Positions 7,568-14,452 of a stretch of DNA of 24,868 nt are shown here, piece by piece; within the stretch, counting starts at the first letter, position 1, and every line of letters begins with the position of its first letter. A model generated the notes under the pieces. It had not been told where the DNA came from. It made no database searches and saw nothing but the letters and a program-made list of their open reading frames with translations. The stretch is from the IMG/VR virus record IMGVR_UViG_3300009181_000315, positions 1 to 24,868 of that record; one strand, written 5' to 3'. Made by a program: the position numbers and the translations under genes. This stretch comes from a virus.

Positions 7568-8194
7568 CTAGATAAATCCATTTGGTTTCACTGAGCCATT
7601 GTATGCTGTACCGTCGGCATTTAGCATTGCCACTGACAGACCCTCATGGGTAAGTTCCATAGTTTCAACCATCAAAGTGCTAGATTGAGCGTCTAGACCT
7701 GAGTAGTTTAAACTTGCAATCCAAGCGTTGTGTACGTAAAAACCCATACGAGGCTTGTTGTTTACAGTGCTAGACTGTGGATGGTCCATAAGTTGAATTG
7801 TCATATTAACACGAAAAGAACTGTTACCTGAATCAGATACCTGTAAACCTTCTCCTGAGGATGCGGCAAACAAACCGCGCATCCAAGTAATAGCGCTATC
7901 GTTTCCAAACAACGCTCCACGAGTAAGCGTAATTGGGCTAAACGTAGTCATGCCTGGAATCATATGTGCGGTAGTGTTGTAACCACCTTCACGATAAGAA
8001 ATAGGTGATGTGTTAATACTTAGACCGTTTACGCTTTGAAATCCACCACTGAAATTAACAATAGCCGAATCAAAAACGCCGTTGCTACCAACTTTACTAA
8101 AGTTAACGCGGAACCTAAAGTTACGTAAAGGGTCAGTATCAATAGTCCCACGGGTATCAATGGTATTGAGTGCTTTTTTTCTTTCATTTGACAT
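7568..8194 (-). CDS. Tail tube protein, gp19-like
   Basis: A 208-residue protein with the tube-family layout: an N-terminal DPLRNFRFRVNFSKVG strand, then GFQSVNGLSINTSPISYREG and an HMIPGMTTFSPITLTRGALF stretch, then LFAASSGEGLQ, and C-terminal strands with GFYVHNAWIASLNYSGLDA and TLMVETMELTHEGL. The F.V...G......F..V.GL......YREGG....KL/HMIPG...F..ITL.RG pattern is typical of T4 gp19 and related contractile-tail tubes. It directly follows the sheath gene with a short spacer and a GGAG-type site, which is the standard sheath-tube pair. Size is normal for the family. Confidence 0.93.
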   Translation of the reverse strand: MSNERKKALNTIDTRGTIDTDPLRNFRFRVNFSKVGSNGVFDSAIVNFSGGFQSVNGLSINTSPISYREGGYNTTAHMIPGMTTFSPITLTRGALFGNDSAITWMRGLFAASSGEGLQVSDSGNSSFRVNMTIQLMDHPQSSTVNNKPRMGFYVHNAWIASLNYSGLDAQSSTLMVETMELTHEGLSVAMLNADGTAYNGSVKPNGFI

Positions 8195-8207
8195 TGTCTA
8201 TATCTCC

Positions 8208-10577
8208 TTAAAGAGTGGTAGTTATTGTAGTGCCGCCATTAATTTGACCAATTTTAATTACTACGAATTCTGCTGGTCGTTGTAATGCCACACCAACTTC
8301 AATGTTTACCTGACCAGCAGCAATTGTTGCTGAAGTATTAATAGTGCTATCGCACTTAACATAAAACGCTTGGTAAGCCGTTGCTCCCGCAAGACCGCCC
8401 TTTGACCAGTAATCACTAAGCAGTCCACTTACTACGCTTGTAACTTCAGCCCAAAGGTTTTGGTCATTTGGCTCAAACACTGCAAATTGAGTTGAGTTCT
8501 TTAAAGTGAACTCTAAGTAGTTAAGCGTACGGCGTACTGAAATGTACTTGTCCGAGTAAGGACTGCTCAAGGTGCGGGCGCCCATAATACAGGTTCCATA
8601 ACCAGCAACGTTACGAATAACGTTAATGTTCTTTAACGCAGAGTTAATTTTGTCAAAGTCGGAGTTGGATAACGATGACACTGGAATGGCGCCAGGAATA
8701 ACGCTGTTAACTCCAGCAGGAGATTTAAATGCTCCTCTATTGGAATCAGTTGAGCAAATTTCTCCTACAACCGCACCGCCAGGAGGCATTGTAATAGTCT
8801 TGCCCACTTGTGCTGTTGGTGATGGGTCAATATACTGAAGATTAGGGAAGTAAACCGCACCAAATTTTTGATTAGTCAATAGAGGCATGTTATCAAAGTA
8901 GGTTGTAATAGTAGCGGCTGTGGTTGCTGCACTACCTGGGTCAATAACTACAAACGAGTCAGAACGATTAGACGCGTATGTTAGTAGCTTCTGGAGGTTT
9001 GTTTGGTCATACACACCAGGGTAGTTAATCACTAGTTGGTTAGGAACTGCGTCAAGTTGCTGTGCAGTAAACTCAACATCAACAGCAGTATTTCCAGCAA
9101 CACCTGTAGTGCTAGTTAATCTAACGCTAGTAGAAGCAAATGCTGTACCTGCAGCAGATGTTGCAATAGGAGCAGCAGAACTACTTGCAGCAGTAAACGT
9201 TATTGTTGTGTAACCACCTAGACGAACTGCAGGAGGAAGTAAAGTAGTCGCATCTGTAACAATTCCGTTAGAGGACCATTTAAACGTGTTGTTACTTGCG
9301 GTAACATTATCGGTGTTAGTTGCCCAGACCGATGTAAAGGCTGGCACACGAGTAGTTGGGTTAGTCGGAGTGCCCGCGTTAACTGAAACAGTAATCCAGT
9401 TAGAGTTAACTACGTTTGGGGCGTAACGCGCATCTGAGGCATTAAGGCTTAATTGCGGAATAGTCTCAACAATATTACTTGACTTAAGGCTGGTGTAAGT
9501 TGCACTAGACGCAGTTACTGTAGCGTCTACGCCATAGTAAACAGTCAAGTCAAAGTAGTTAGGGGTCTGGTTAGGGGTAATGCCTACCCAAATATTGTTA
9601 CCCCAAGTACCTGGGCTATTAGCCGAAATTACAAGTGCGGCTGATGTGTTAGTTGAGTTAATGCCTGTAACCGTAACAGTTCCCGCTGTTTGAGTTGCTC
9701 CGCCTGAGACTGCACCGCCAGCATAAGCAAGGGTAAGTACTGTATCTGTAGTAGCGGTAACAATAAGACTATTAGTTGAGGCTAACGCAGCATTAAGAGG
9801 ATTAGCTGAAATTGTTAAAGTTGAACCTGCAGGAGTGCTAGCAGTAGTTGCTGGGGTAAACGTAACTACTTGACCAGCTACACCTGTAATAATTGTATTT
9901 GTTGCAAAACCAGTACCAGAAATTACTGCTCCAACAGCGTTTGCTGTAGTAATAGTTCCAACTGCCGTGATAGTTGTAGACCCTGAAGCAGTTATTGAAC
10001 TTGTAGATGTAATGCCAGTAGCAAGCGTGGCTGGACCCACGGTTACTCCACTAAAAGATACTACGGTACTTGGAGTAATACCTGTCCAAGCAGTAGCGGT
10101 AGCCGCGGTAACTGTGATGGCTGTTGTAGATGCTGCGTACGTCAAGGTGTTTGAGGAAGCCGTGACTCCAACCGTGCCCTGATTATCGCCAACGGTAATA
10201 CTAGATGCCTTAGCATCGCTGTTTATTTTACGGGTAACGTAAGCATTGCTGCCACCATTTGAGAAGAACGCGTACATAGCGTACTTAAGGTCTTGAGTAG
10301 CGGTACCTAAAAAGTTAGAAGTATTACTTACAGTGCTGCCAAAAACTTCTGTTGAGAATGGGGAAGTTACAGCATCAAAACTAAACGTTTTAACAAACTC
10401 GTCCCAACTTGACACTAGGGTAGGTACGCCTACTAAAGTTCCGCCTACAGTAGCAGTTGGACCACGGTCAGCAATGCCAATGAAAGCACCTACAGACGTC
10501 CCACTAATATTATTAACTTGTGGGTTTGACGTTAGCACTTCTTGAATGTAAACGCCTGGCTTGTTAAATGTAGCCAT
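8208..10577 (-). CDS. Contractile tail sheath protein with large internal insertion
   Basis: A 789-residue sheath protein. The N-terminus MATFNKPGVYIQEV and TSVGAFIGIADRGP is the hallmark start. The typical strand SPGTWGNNIWVGI appears at about 321-333. The C-terminal third has the conserved core, with NVAGYGTCIMGARTLS, YISVRRTLNYLEFTLKN, FEPNDQNLWAEV and the last strand RPAEFVVIKIGQ. Between residues about 128 and 312 lies a long Thr/Ala/Ser-rich stretch of beta modules, and a further Thr/Ala-rich stretch sits near 455-500. Because both conserved ends and the middle strand are intact, these look like surface additions, not decay. The ATG at 10577 has an AAGGAG site. Confidence 0.93.
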   Translation of the reverse strand: MATFNKPGVYIQEVLTSNPQVNNISGTSVGAFIGIADRGPTATVGGTLVGVPTLVSSWDEFVKTFSFDAVTSPFSTEVFGSTVSNTSNFLGTATQDLKYAMYAFFSNGGSNAYVTRKINSDAKASSITVGDNQGTVGVTASSNTLTYAASTTAITVTAATATAWTGITPSTVVSFSGVTVGPATLATGITSTSSITASGSTTITAVGTITTANAVGAVISGTGFATNTIITGVAGQVVTFTPATTASTPAGSTLTISANPLNAALASTNSLIVTATTDTVLTLAYAGGAVSGGATQTAGTVTVTGINSTNTSAALVISANSPGTWGNNIWVGITPNQTPNYFDLTVYYGVDATVTASSATYTSLKSSNIVETIPQLSLNASDARYAPNVVNSNWITVSVNAGTPTNPTTRVPAFTSVWATNTDNVTASNNTFKWSSNGIVTDATTLLPPAVRLGGYTTITFTAASSSAAPIATSAAGTAFASTSVRLTSTTGVAGNTAVDVEFTAQQLDAVPNQLVINYPGVYDQTNLQKLLTYASNRSDSFVVIDPGSAATTAATITTYFDNMPLLTNQKFGAVYFPNLQYIDPSPTAQVGKTITMPPGGAVVGEICSTDSNRGAFKSPAGVNSVIPGAIPVSSLSNSDFDKINSALKNINVIRNVAGYGTCIMGARTLSSPYSDKYISVRRTLNYLEFTLKNSTQFAVFEPNDQNLWAEVTSVVSGLLSDYWSKGGLAGATAYQAFYVKCDSTINTSATIAAGQVNIEVGVALQRPAEFVVIKIGQINGGTTITTTL
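9642..10196 (-). repeat. Tandem beta-module insertion in the sheath protein
   Basis: Residues about 128-312 of the sheath contain several successive Thr/Val/Ala-rich beta units. The clearest, near residues 200-257, reads TTITAVGTITTANAVGAVI, then SGTGFATNTIITGVAGQVVT, then ASTPAGSTLTIS. The SGTGF.T.T.I..V.G..VTF......S.P.G.TL.I order matches the neck-protein modules. The stretch separates the N-terminal sheath domain from the SPGTWGN strand, where most sheaths have only a short loop. Unit boundaries are approximate. Confidence 0.5.
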
Positions 10578-10595
10578 TATTTCTCCTTAATAGGG

Positions 10596-11222
10596 TTATA
10601 CAACAGTCTTGTCACTAGGAAATGACGCAGACAATGGGGTTTGATTAATAACAACTGAGGTAGCCGTAGGGATTAGATTAGGTATCACTGACGGCGTTAA
10701 TTCACTTGCTACACTTACTGTAAAGATGTTGCGAAGAATGCGTTTGTTACCGTTTTCACCTTCGGCTCTATCATTTTTTGCCATACTTTCTAAGAACATA
10801 TGGCGGTATCCCGTGCTGGTCCCTAGGTCATTTGGGACAGGTAAATGCCCGCGTTTCCCAGGAAACTTTTCATGTAACTGATACAGTATAGCGCGGTCAT
10901 GGCGGGGATGTCTGGAATACGAGGTAACTTGATAGATTAAATCGTAGGCTACGGGAATTTCATAGTTGTACCATTTATTGGTTTGAATAGCCTGAGTACC
11001 CATAAAGTTACCGTCATATAGATACCCAGAAGACTGGCGATTAGTAGCCTGACGGATGTTTAATAAATCAATAGTAACAAAGGGAAAATCTTGGGTGCGG
11101 ATTTCTACGTCAGGGTAACCAAACCAGACTTTTACAGGACGGCTAGCAGACCGCTCGTCGGATACAACAACCCCCGCCAAGTATTCTTTAAGGGCTGCGT
11201 CTTCAGCAAGGATAAATGTCAT
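10596..11222 (-). CDS. Tail terminator / tail completion protein (probable)
   Basis: A 208-residue protein directly upstream of the sheath gene, in the place of tail terminator proteins (gp15 or gpU type) that cap the tube and join it to the neck. It begins MTFILAEDAALKEYL and has VKVWFGYPDVEIR and FPFVTIDLLNIRQA, then VAYDLIYQVTSYSRHPRHDR with a following ILYQLHEKFPG helix. An alpha/beta arrangement with YDLIYQV..Y and L...FPG is what terminator-type proteins show. The C-terminal 40 residues are a Thr/Pro/Ser tail. Its ATG overlaps the stop of the previous gene (ATGA). The role is inferred from position and pattern. Confidence 0.65.
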   Translation of the reverse strand: MTFILAEDAALKEYLAGVVVSDERSASRPVKVWFGYPDVEIRTQDFPFVTIDLLNIRQATNRQSSGYLYDGNFMGTQAIQTNKWYNYEIPVAYDLIYQVTSYSRHPRHDRAILYQLHEKFPGKRGHLPVPNDLGTSTGYRHMFLESMAKNDRAEGENGNKRILRNIFTVSVASELTPSVIPNLIPTATSVVINQTPLSASFPSDKTVV

Positions 11223-11536
11223 AGCGTACCCTTTAATTGTTGACCAAGTGCTTCATTAATTGCTTGGTCTAAATGCGCTTTGCTGGCTGAGGAGAACTCT
11301 CTCATAGCGGGTTTAGGGGAGTCTTTTTTGTACCCGTACTCAATGTCAAATATTTTCTGAGCCATATCAGGGTCATAGGCTAATTTTACGCCCTGTTCAT
11401 CAGACTTAACATTAACCATATCAGCAGATTGTTTATCCCAACCAAAGTTAGCCGCTGAGGACTCCCATAAAGCAGCCAGTTTTGGCTCAGTCTTTTTGAG
11501 GGCTTGGATTATTAAATCTTTAGTTGAACCAGCCAT
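11219..11536 (-). CDS. Small neck / HK97 gp10-like protein (tentative)
   Basis: A 105-residue protein beginning MAGSTKDLIIQALKKTEP with a helix containing LAALWESSAANFGWDKQSADM, then a short strand pair (VKLAYDP) and another helix with IFDIEYGYKK. The C-terminal part (FSSASKAHLDQAINEALGQQL) is helical. Such small proteins just before the tail terminator often belong to the HK97-gp10-like neck family, in which a YG......PHPF-type motif is replaced here by EYGYKKDSPKP. I see no decisive motif, so this is a positional call. Its ATG overlaps the stop of the 26-residue peptide (TAATG) and its stop overlaps the next start. Confidence 0.5.
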   Translation of the reverse strand: MAGSTKDLIIQALKKTEPKLAALWESSAANFGWDKQSADMVNVKSDEQGVKLAYDPDMAQKIFDIEYGYKKDSPKPAMREFSSASKAHLDQAINEALGQQLKGTL

Positions 11537-11616
11537 TACCGCCCCCGAATACCTAGAAGCGAACCTACCAAAAACCCAATAGCCAGAGTACGTAAAGCGC
11601 TGTGTTTAGTAAACAT
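11536..11616 (-). CDS. 26-residue membrane-type peptide
   Basis: A short frame starting with ATG at 11616, preceded by an AAGGAG site five bases upstream, the best-looking ribosome site in this area. The peptide starts MFTKHSALRTLAIGFLVGS and ends in a basic GIRGR. The middle stretch LAIGFLVGSLLGI is hydrophobic and could cross a membrane once. The stop forms a TAATG junction with the next gene, so translation of the peptide is likely to be coupled to the neck gene. It may act simply as a leader that loads ribosomes, or as a tiny membrane protein. No family is recognised. Confidence 0.55.
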   Translation of the reverse strand: MFTKHSALRTLAIGFLVGSLLGIRGR

Positions 11617-11667
11617 TCAGGCTCCTTTGGTGGAGATTCGCAAGGTATTCGGCAAGGGTATTGATTC

Positions 11668-11684
11668 AGTTCCCGCATGGAACT
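11668..11684 (-). other. Inverted repeat in the leader after the terminator
   Basis: A six-base perfect stem with a five-base loop (AGTTCC, five bases, GGAACT as read on the plus strand). It has no T-run on either side and lies in the 84-base leader between the terminator at 11701-11722 and the 26-residue peptide. It may be an operator or an mRNA structure. I see no convincing -35/-10 pair around it. Confidence 0.3.
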
Positions 11685-11700
11685 ACTACAAGGATAAATG

Positions 11701-11722
11701 AAAAAGCGGGCTTTCGCCCGCT
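11701..11722 (-). terminator. Intrinsic terminator after the 96-residue gene
   Basis: On the minus strand a perfect seven-base GC-rich stem (AGCGGGC paired with GCCCGCT) with loop GAAA is followed directly by a run of Ts (TTTTT including the stem end, then CATTT). It lies 17 bases after the stop of the 96-residue gene. This is the cleanest terminator in the window and splits the neck/fibre transcription unit from the tail unit. Confidence 0.85.
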
Positions 11723-11738
11723 AAATCAATATTAGTTT

Positions 11739-12029
11739 TTATACTACTGTTGAGTAGATAGCTTTAACTACACCAGCAACAGTCGTAGTAGCCGTAACCC
11801 CGTAAACAGTAGAGTTTGACTGCAGCCACAATGAAATTGAGCCTGCCGCCGCAACACTAACCCCTGATGTTGCGCCTGCAGTTGTTGCAGTTACAGTAGC
11901 GTCACCGATAAACAAAGCCCCGCTATGGTTATTTTGAATAGTTACAAAAGTATTAGGGTTACCTGCTGGGATAGTTACAAGTGCTGTAGGAGTAGTCTGC
12001 ACAGTAAGATTAACATGGTTATATGCCAT
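11739..12029 (-). CDS. Small beta-sandwich virion protein (head or tail decoration type)
   Basis: A 96-residue protein with alternating strands: VNLTVQTTPTALVTIPAGN, then TFVTIQNNHSGALFIGDATV, ISLWLQSNSTVYGVTATT and a closing VVKAIYSTVV. The segment V.IQN...G.LFIGD..VTA...G....AGGS..L.L....T.YGV is a small beta domain found in many phage structural proteins, sometimes alone and sometimes at the end of larger ones. No catalytic residues are expected. A decoration or tail accessory role is inferred. Its ATG shares a base with the upstream stop (TAATG), and the terminator at 11701-11722 follows. Confidence 0.55.
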   Translation of the reverse strand: MAYNHVNLTVQTTPTALVTIPAGNPNTFVTIQNNHSGALFIGDATVTATTAGATSGVSVAAAGSISLWLQSNSTVYGVTATTTVAGVVKAIYSTVV

Positions 12030-12241
12030 TATTTATTACCTTTCTTAGTAGCCTTGCGACCCTCAGAAAGAGCGATAGCCGTGGCTTGTTTCTTTGACTT
12101 AACTACGGGACCTTTTCCAGGACCTGGCTTACCTGAGTGAAGTTCACCCTTACCGTACTCGTTTAAAACTTTTTCTACCTTGGCAGGTTTAGCCTTTACC
12201 GTTGCTTTAGGCGCACGAACAATGTAGTCTTCCTTAGCCAT
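12029..12241 (-). CDS. Lys-rich DUF6496-like small protein
   Basis: A 70-residue basic protein. The middle and C-terminal part reads VLNEYGKGELHSGKPGPGKG and then VKSKKQATAIALSEGRKA. The pattern EF/EYG.G.L.SG......V.S.KQA.AIALSE matches the small DUF6496-type proteins found in bacteria and phages, whose function is unknown. The N-terminal 25 residues are a KATVKAKPAKVEK-type Ala/Lys/Pro tail. It could bind DNA or an acidic protein surface. It is coupled to its neighbours by TAATG junctions on both sides. Confidence 0.6.
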   Translation of the reverse strand: MAKEDYIVRAPKATVKAKPAKVEKVLNEYGKGELHSGKPGPGKGPVVKSKKQATAIALSEGRKATKKGNK

Positions 12242-12453
12242 TACTTCTTACCTTTTTTAGGGGCAACTTTCTTAGCAAGAGCGGCATCTTTTTTAGCGTC
12301 CTCTGCACGAGACATAGGTTTCTTGTCCATCTTCTTATCTTCTTTGGCGAACTTAGCCTTCTGTGCAGGAGTCATACCTTTAGTGGTTTTTGCATCCTGC
12401 TTCTTGTCGGCAGTTTTACAACTGCATTTTGCTTTACCGCATGTTTTACACAT
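12241..12453 (-). CDS. Lys-rich small protein with N-terminal Cys cluster
   Basis: A 70-residue protein starting MCKTCGKAKCSCK, with four cysteines spaced C..C....C.C in the first 12 residues, a plausible metal knuckle. The rest is very rich in Lys, Ala, Asp and Met: TPAQKAKFAKEDKKMDKK, DAALAKKVAPKKGKK. No family is recognised. The composition suggests a disordered, positively charged tail. An AAGGAG site stands before the ATG at 12453, nine bases after the stop of the neck gene. It forms a pair with the next Lys-rich gene through a TAATG junction. Confidence 0.55.
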   Translation of the reverse strand: MCKTCGKAKCSCKTADKKQDAKTTKGMTPAQKAKFAKEDKKMDKKPMSRAEDAKKDAALAKKVAPKKGKK

Positions 12454-12462
12454 AGTGTCTCC

Positions 12463-13200
12463 TTAGTTTGCGTACGCTTGAAATTGAGGGTCATTTACTA
12501 GTTCTTCAGGCATAATCTGTCTACAATCCAAAGACACTAGTGTGAAGTTTTCCGCAACAATGCCTTTAAACTGAGACAAGAGTGGTCGGTAGACCTGCCC
12601 TTGCCATACAATTCTATCACGGTTTATGGGGTCAGGGTTGTTAAGAAAATCAGGTACGCTTTTATTTAATTCCGCTTTGTCAATAGTAAAGTGAACAGAG
12701 TCTGCGTTATAGAAACCTTCATGGCTATGCTCTACCGTACCATGCTTAATCAAGGCTTTAATAACAGGTACAATGACTGGAATTTTCCATTTCCTACCAT
12801 TATTAGTAAAGTTCACTGCTGTACCCGCTGTAATAGTTTTACTAGTTTTGGCAGTAAGCCTGACATTTAGACCAGAAATAGATTTAATTAACGTACCGCT
12901 AAGTATGCCTGTACCGTTGACCGCCATACCCACAACTAGACCAGTAGTAGAAACCACAGTAACCACAGTAGTTCCCACAGCCGCAGACATAGTAGTATTC
13001 CTATTAGCCCCAGTAGTGCTAGTTATGTAGTTAGAACCTACATCATAAATTGGGTCAACATTAGTGGCTGTCCCATTCCATACAAACCACTGAATACTGG
13101 TACCTACTGGGTTAGTTAAGTCTTTGGTAATACCATCATGGATATCTTCGGTTTCAAAATTAGTATCAAAGCGACCACTAGGGGTGTATGGTCTACTCAT
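12463..13200 (-). CDS. Head-tail connector / neck protein with inserted beta module
   Basis: A 245-residue protein of the head-closure or stopper kind by pattern. The conserved-looking parts are WFVWNGTATNVDPIYDVGS near residues 38-56 and, after an insertion, GRKWKIPVIVPVIKALIKHG, then FYNADSVHFTIDKAEL and INRDRIVWQGQVYRPLLSQF with a closing TLVSLDCRQIMPEELVNDPQF. The stretch RDRIVWQGQ.YRP......G......TLVSLDC is like the beta barrel of head-tail joining proteins. Residues about 70-133 are a Thr/Val-rich module placed between the DVGS strand and the GRKW strand. Its ATG overlaps the stop of the Cys-rich peptide. The specific neck role is inferred. Confidence 0.65.
   Translation of the reverse strand: MSRPYTPSGRFDTNFETEDIHDGITKDLTNPVGTSIQWFVWNGTATNVDPIYDVGSNYITSTTGANRNTTMSAAVGTTVVTVVSTTGLVVGMAVNGTGILSGTLIKSISGLNVRLTAKTSKTITAGTAVNFTNNGRKWKIPVIVPVIKALIKHGTVEHSHEGFYNADSVHFTIDKAELNKSVPDFLNNPDPINRDRIVWQGQVYRPLLSQFKGIVAENFTLVSLDCRQIMPEELVNDPQFQAYAN
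12802..12993 (-). repeat. Inserted beta module in the 245-residue neck protein
   Basis: Residues about 70-133 read VGTTVVTVVSTTGLVVGM, then NGTGILSGTLIKSISG, then TITAGTAVNFTN. Lined up with the module in the 420-residue neck protein, VGT, TTG, VVGM, GTGI, S and a late FTN coincide in order and spacing. It divides the host domain between two strands. Confidence 0.75.
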
Positions 13201-13298
13201 TAGCGAACCTGCAAACTCGTTTTATCAATCATAATTCCACGACAACAAGCCGAGTAGTCTTCACAGTCCTGAGTTGGACAACCTGTTCTACAAGCCAT
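13200..13298 (-). CDS. 32-residue Cys-rich peptide
   Basis: A short frame from ATG at 13298 to TAA at 13202-13200. It is joined by TAATG to the fibre gene before it and by TAATG to the neck gene after it, so it fills the gap exactly. The peptide starts MACRTGCPTQDCEDYSACCR and has five cysteines (C3, C7, C12, C18, C19). The beginning, C-R-x-G-C-x-T-Q-D, resembles short Cys-motif proteins seen in various phages, as far as I recall, but no function is known. It might bind a metal or form disulphides in the particle. No strong ribosome site is visible, so it relies on coupling. Confidence 0.6.
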   Translation of the reverse strand: MACRTGCPTQDCEDYSACCRGIMIDKTSLQVR

Positions 13299-14452
13299 TA
13301 GACCCACGTACCAATCACAACTGGGACTGCAGTGCTGCTAGAGCCCGCTGCACCAAGGGGCGTTAAACGCAACCACGAGTTAGCATTGGTCTGGAATGCT
13401 GTAACACCAAGACCAGAAGTACGAAGTTTTAAAGAAAAGTTACCTGAAGTTTGAGTACGAATAATACCTTTAACCGTTACTCTATCAAAAGAGTAAGTAG
13501 TGGAAGCCGTAACAGTACCACCCCATGCACTAATGCTAGTAGCAGTAGTTGCGTAAGTAAAGAATGTTGAGGCTGAGTTTAATACACTAGTTGAGACGCT
13601 TTGGGACCCGTGATACATACCTCCACGGTAAGCAAGACCAGTATTACCAGTTCCGTTAGTTGATAAAGTTCCAGTGTAACCAACCGTAAAGGAGTAACTA
13701 CCATTAGTGGAGCCTTGTGTTACTGCGTAATACCACTCTGCTTCAAACTCATACGCCGTATCTGCTGCCAATGTAACTGATTTACCAAACATTAATTGGT
13801 CAGTAGTAGACGGGGTTGCATTTGAATAAGTAACAATATCAGCAGCGTTTGAGTAATACAGCACAGGTACATAAGTGGTGGCTCCGCTTGTTTGACCCTG
13901 TAGAGTTGCTGGACCACCACTAACAGTAATTGTATTAGCGGCAGTGTTATTAACACCTGTTCCACCTTGAGCAGGGGAAAGCATAGTAGTTAACCCAGTA
14001 ATAGATGTAATATCAGCATTAGCGCCAGAGGCAGCAACTCCAAGGGCTGTACGAGCGAGTGCTGCTGTAGTTGCTCCTGTACCGCCTACCGCAGTAGCCA
14101 CAACACCAGAACTAATGTTTCCAGCGTTTAGTGCAGTAATAGCCGCGCCAGAACCACTGAAACTGCCAGAAGTTGTAGTATTAGTTACAGACAAAGTTCC
14201 TAAAGTACCAACAGATGTAATACCAGTTGCTGTAGTAACACTTGTAGATAGCGTAGCCCCAGTAATATCGGAAGCATCAGTAGCGTAGAGTAATTGTGTC
14301 CAGGTCTGTAAGATGGTAGCAACTTTAGTTCCAATTTTAAACTTACCCGTATCAGTCTCAAAGCCAATTTCACCCTCAGCGAGTGTAGGGTTCTGAGAAG
14401 TCCAGTTAGCCGCAGTGTCCCTGCGAACTTGAATTTGTGTAATACGCGCCAT
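13298..14452 (-). CDS. Fibre protein with Mtd-N-like start and phage-fibre repeats
   Basis: A 384-residue fibre. Residues 1-45 (ITQIQVRRDTAANWTSQN, then LAEGEIGFETDTGKFKIG) match the short N-terminal domain seen in major tropism determinant and many fibres. Residues about 60-180 hold Thr/Ser/Gly repeat strands with VGGTGATTAALARTALG and QGGTGVNNTAANT, the GGTG..T...A...LG unit of collar/fibre repeats. From about 195 to the end is a distinct beta domain with ADTAYEFEAEWYYAVTQGS, RVTVKGIIRTQ and SWLRLTPLG, a type common at fibre tips. No diversity-generating repeat is visible. The ATG at 14452 overlaps the previous stop (TAATG). Confidence 0.75.
   Translation of the reverse strand: MARITQIQVRRDTAANWTSQNPTLAEGEIGFETDTGKFKIGTKVATILQTWTQLLYATDASDITGATLSTSVTTATGITSVGTLGTLSVTNTTTSGSFSGSGAAITALNAGNISSGVVATAVGGTGATTAALARTALGVAASGANADITSITGLTTMLSPAQGGTGVNNTAANTITVSGGPATLQGQTSGATTYVPVLYYSNAADIVTYSNATPSTTDQLMFGKSVTLAADTAYEFEAEWYYAVTQGSTNGSYSFTVGYTGTLSTNGTGNTGLAYRGGMYHGSQSVSTSVLNSASTFFTYATTATSISAWGGTVTASTTYSFDRVTVKGIIRTQTSGNFSLKLRTSGLGVTAFQTNANSWLRLTPLGAAGSSSTAVPVVIGTWV

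Noticed and set aside
13298-14452. A diversity-generating retroelement, because the fibre has an Mtd-like N-terminus
   Set aside because: No reverse transcriptase, no template repeat and no variable-repeat pair are visible in the window. The N-terminal domain alone is common in fibres.
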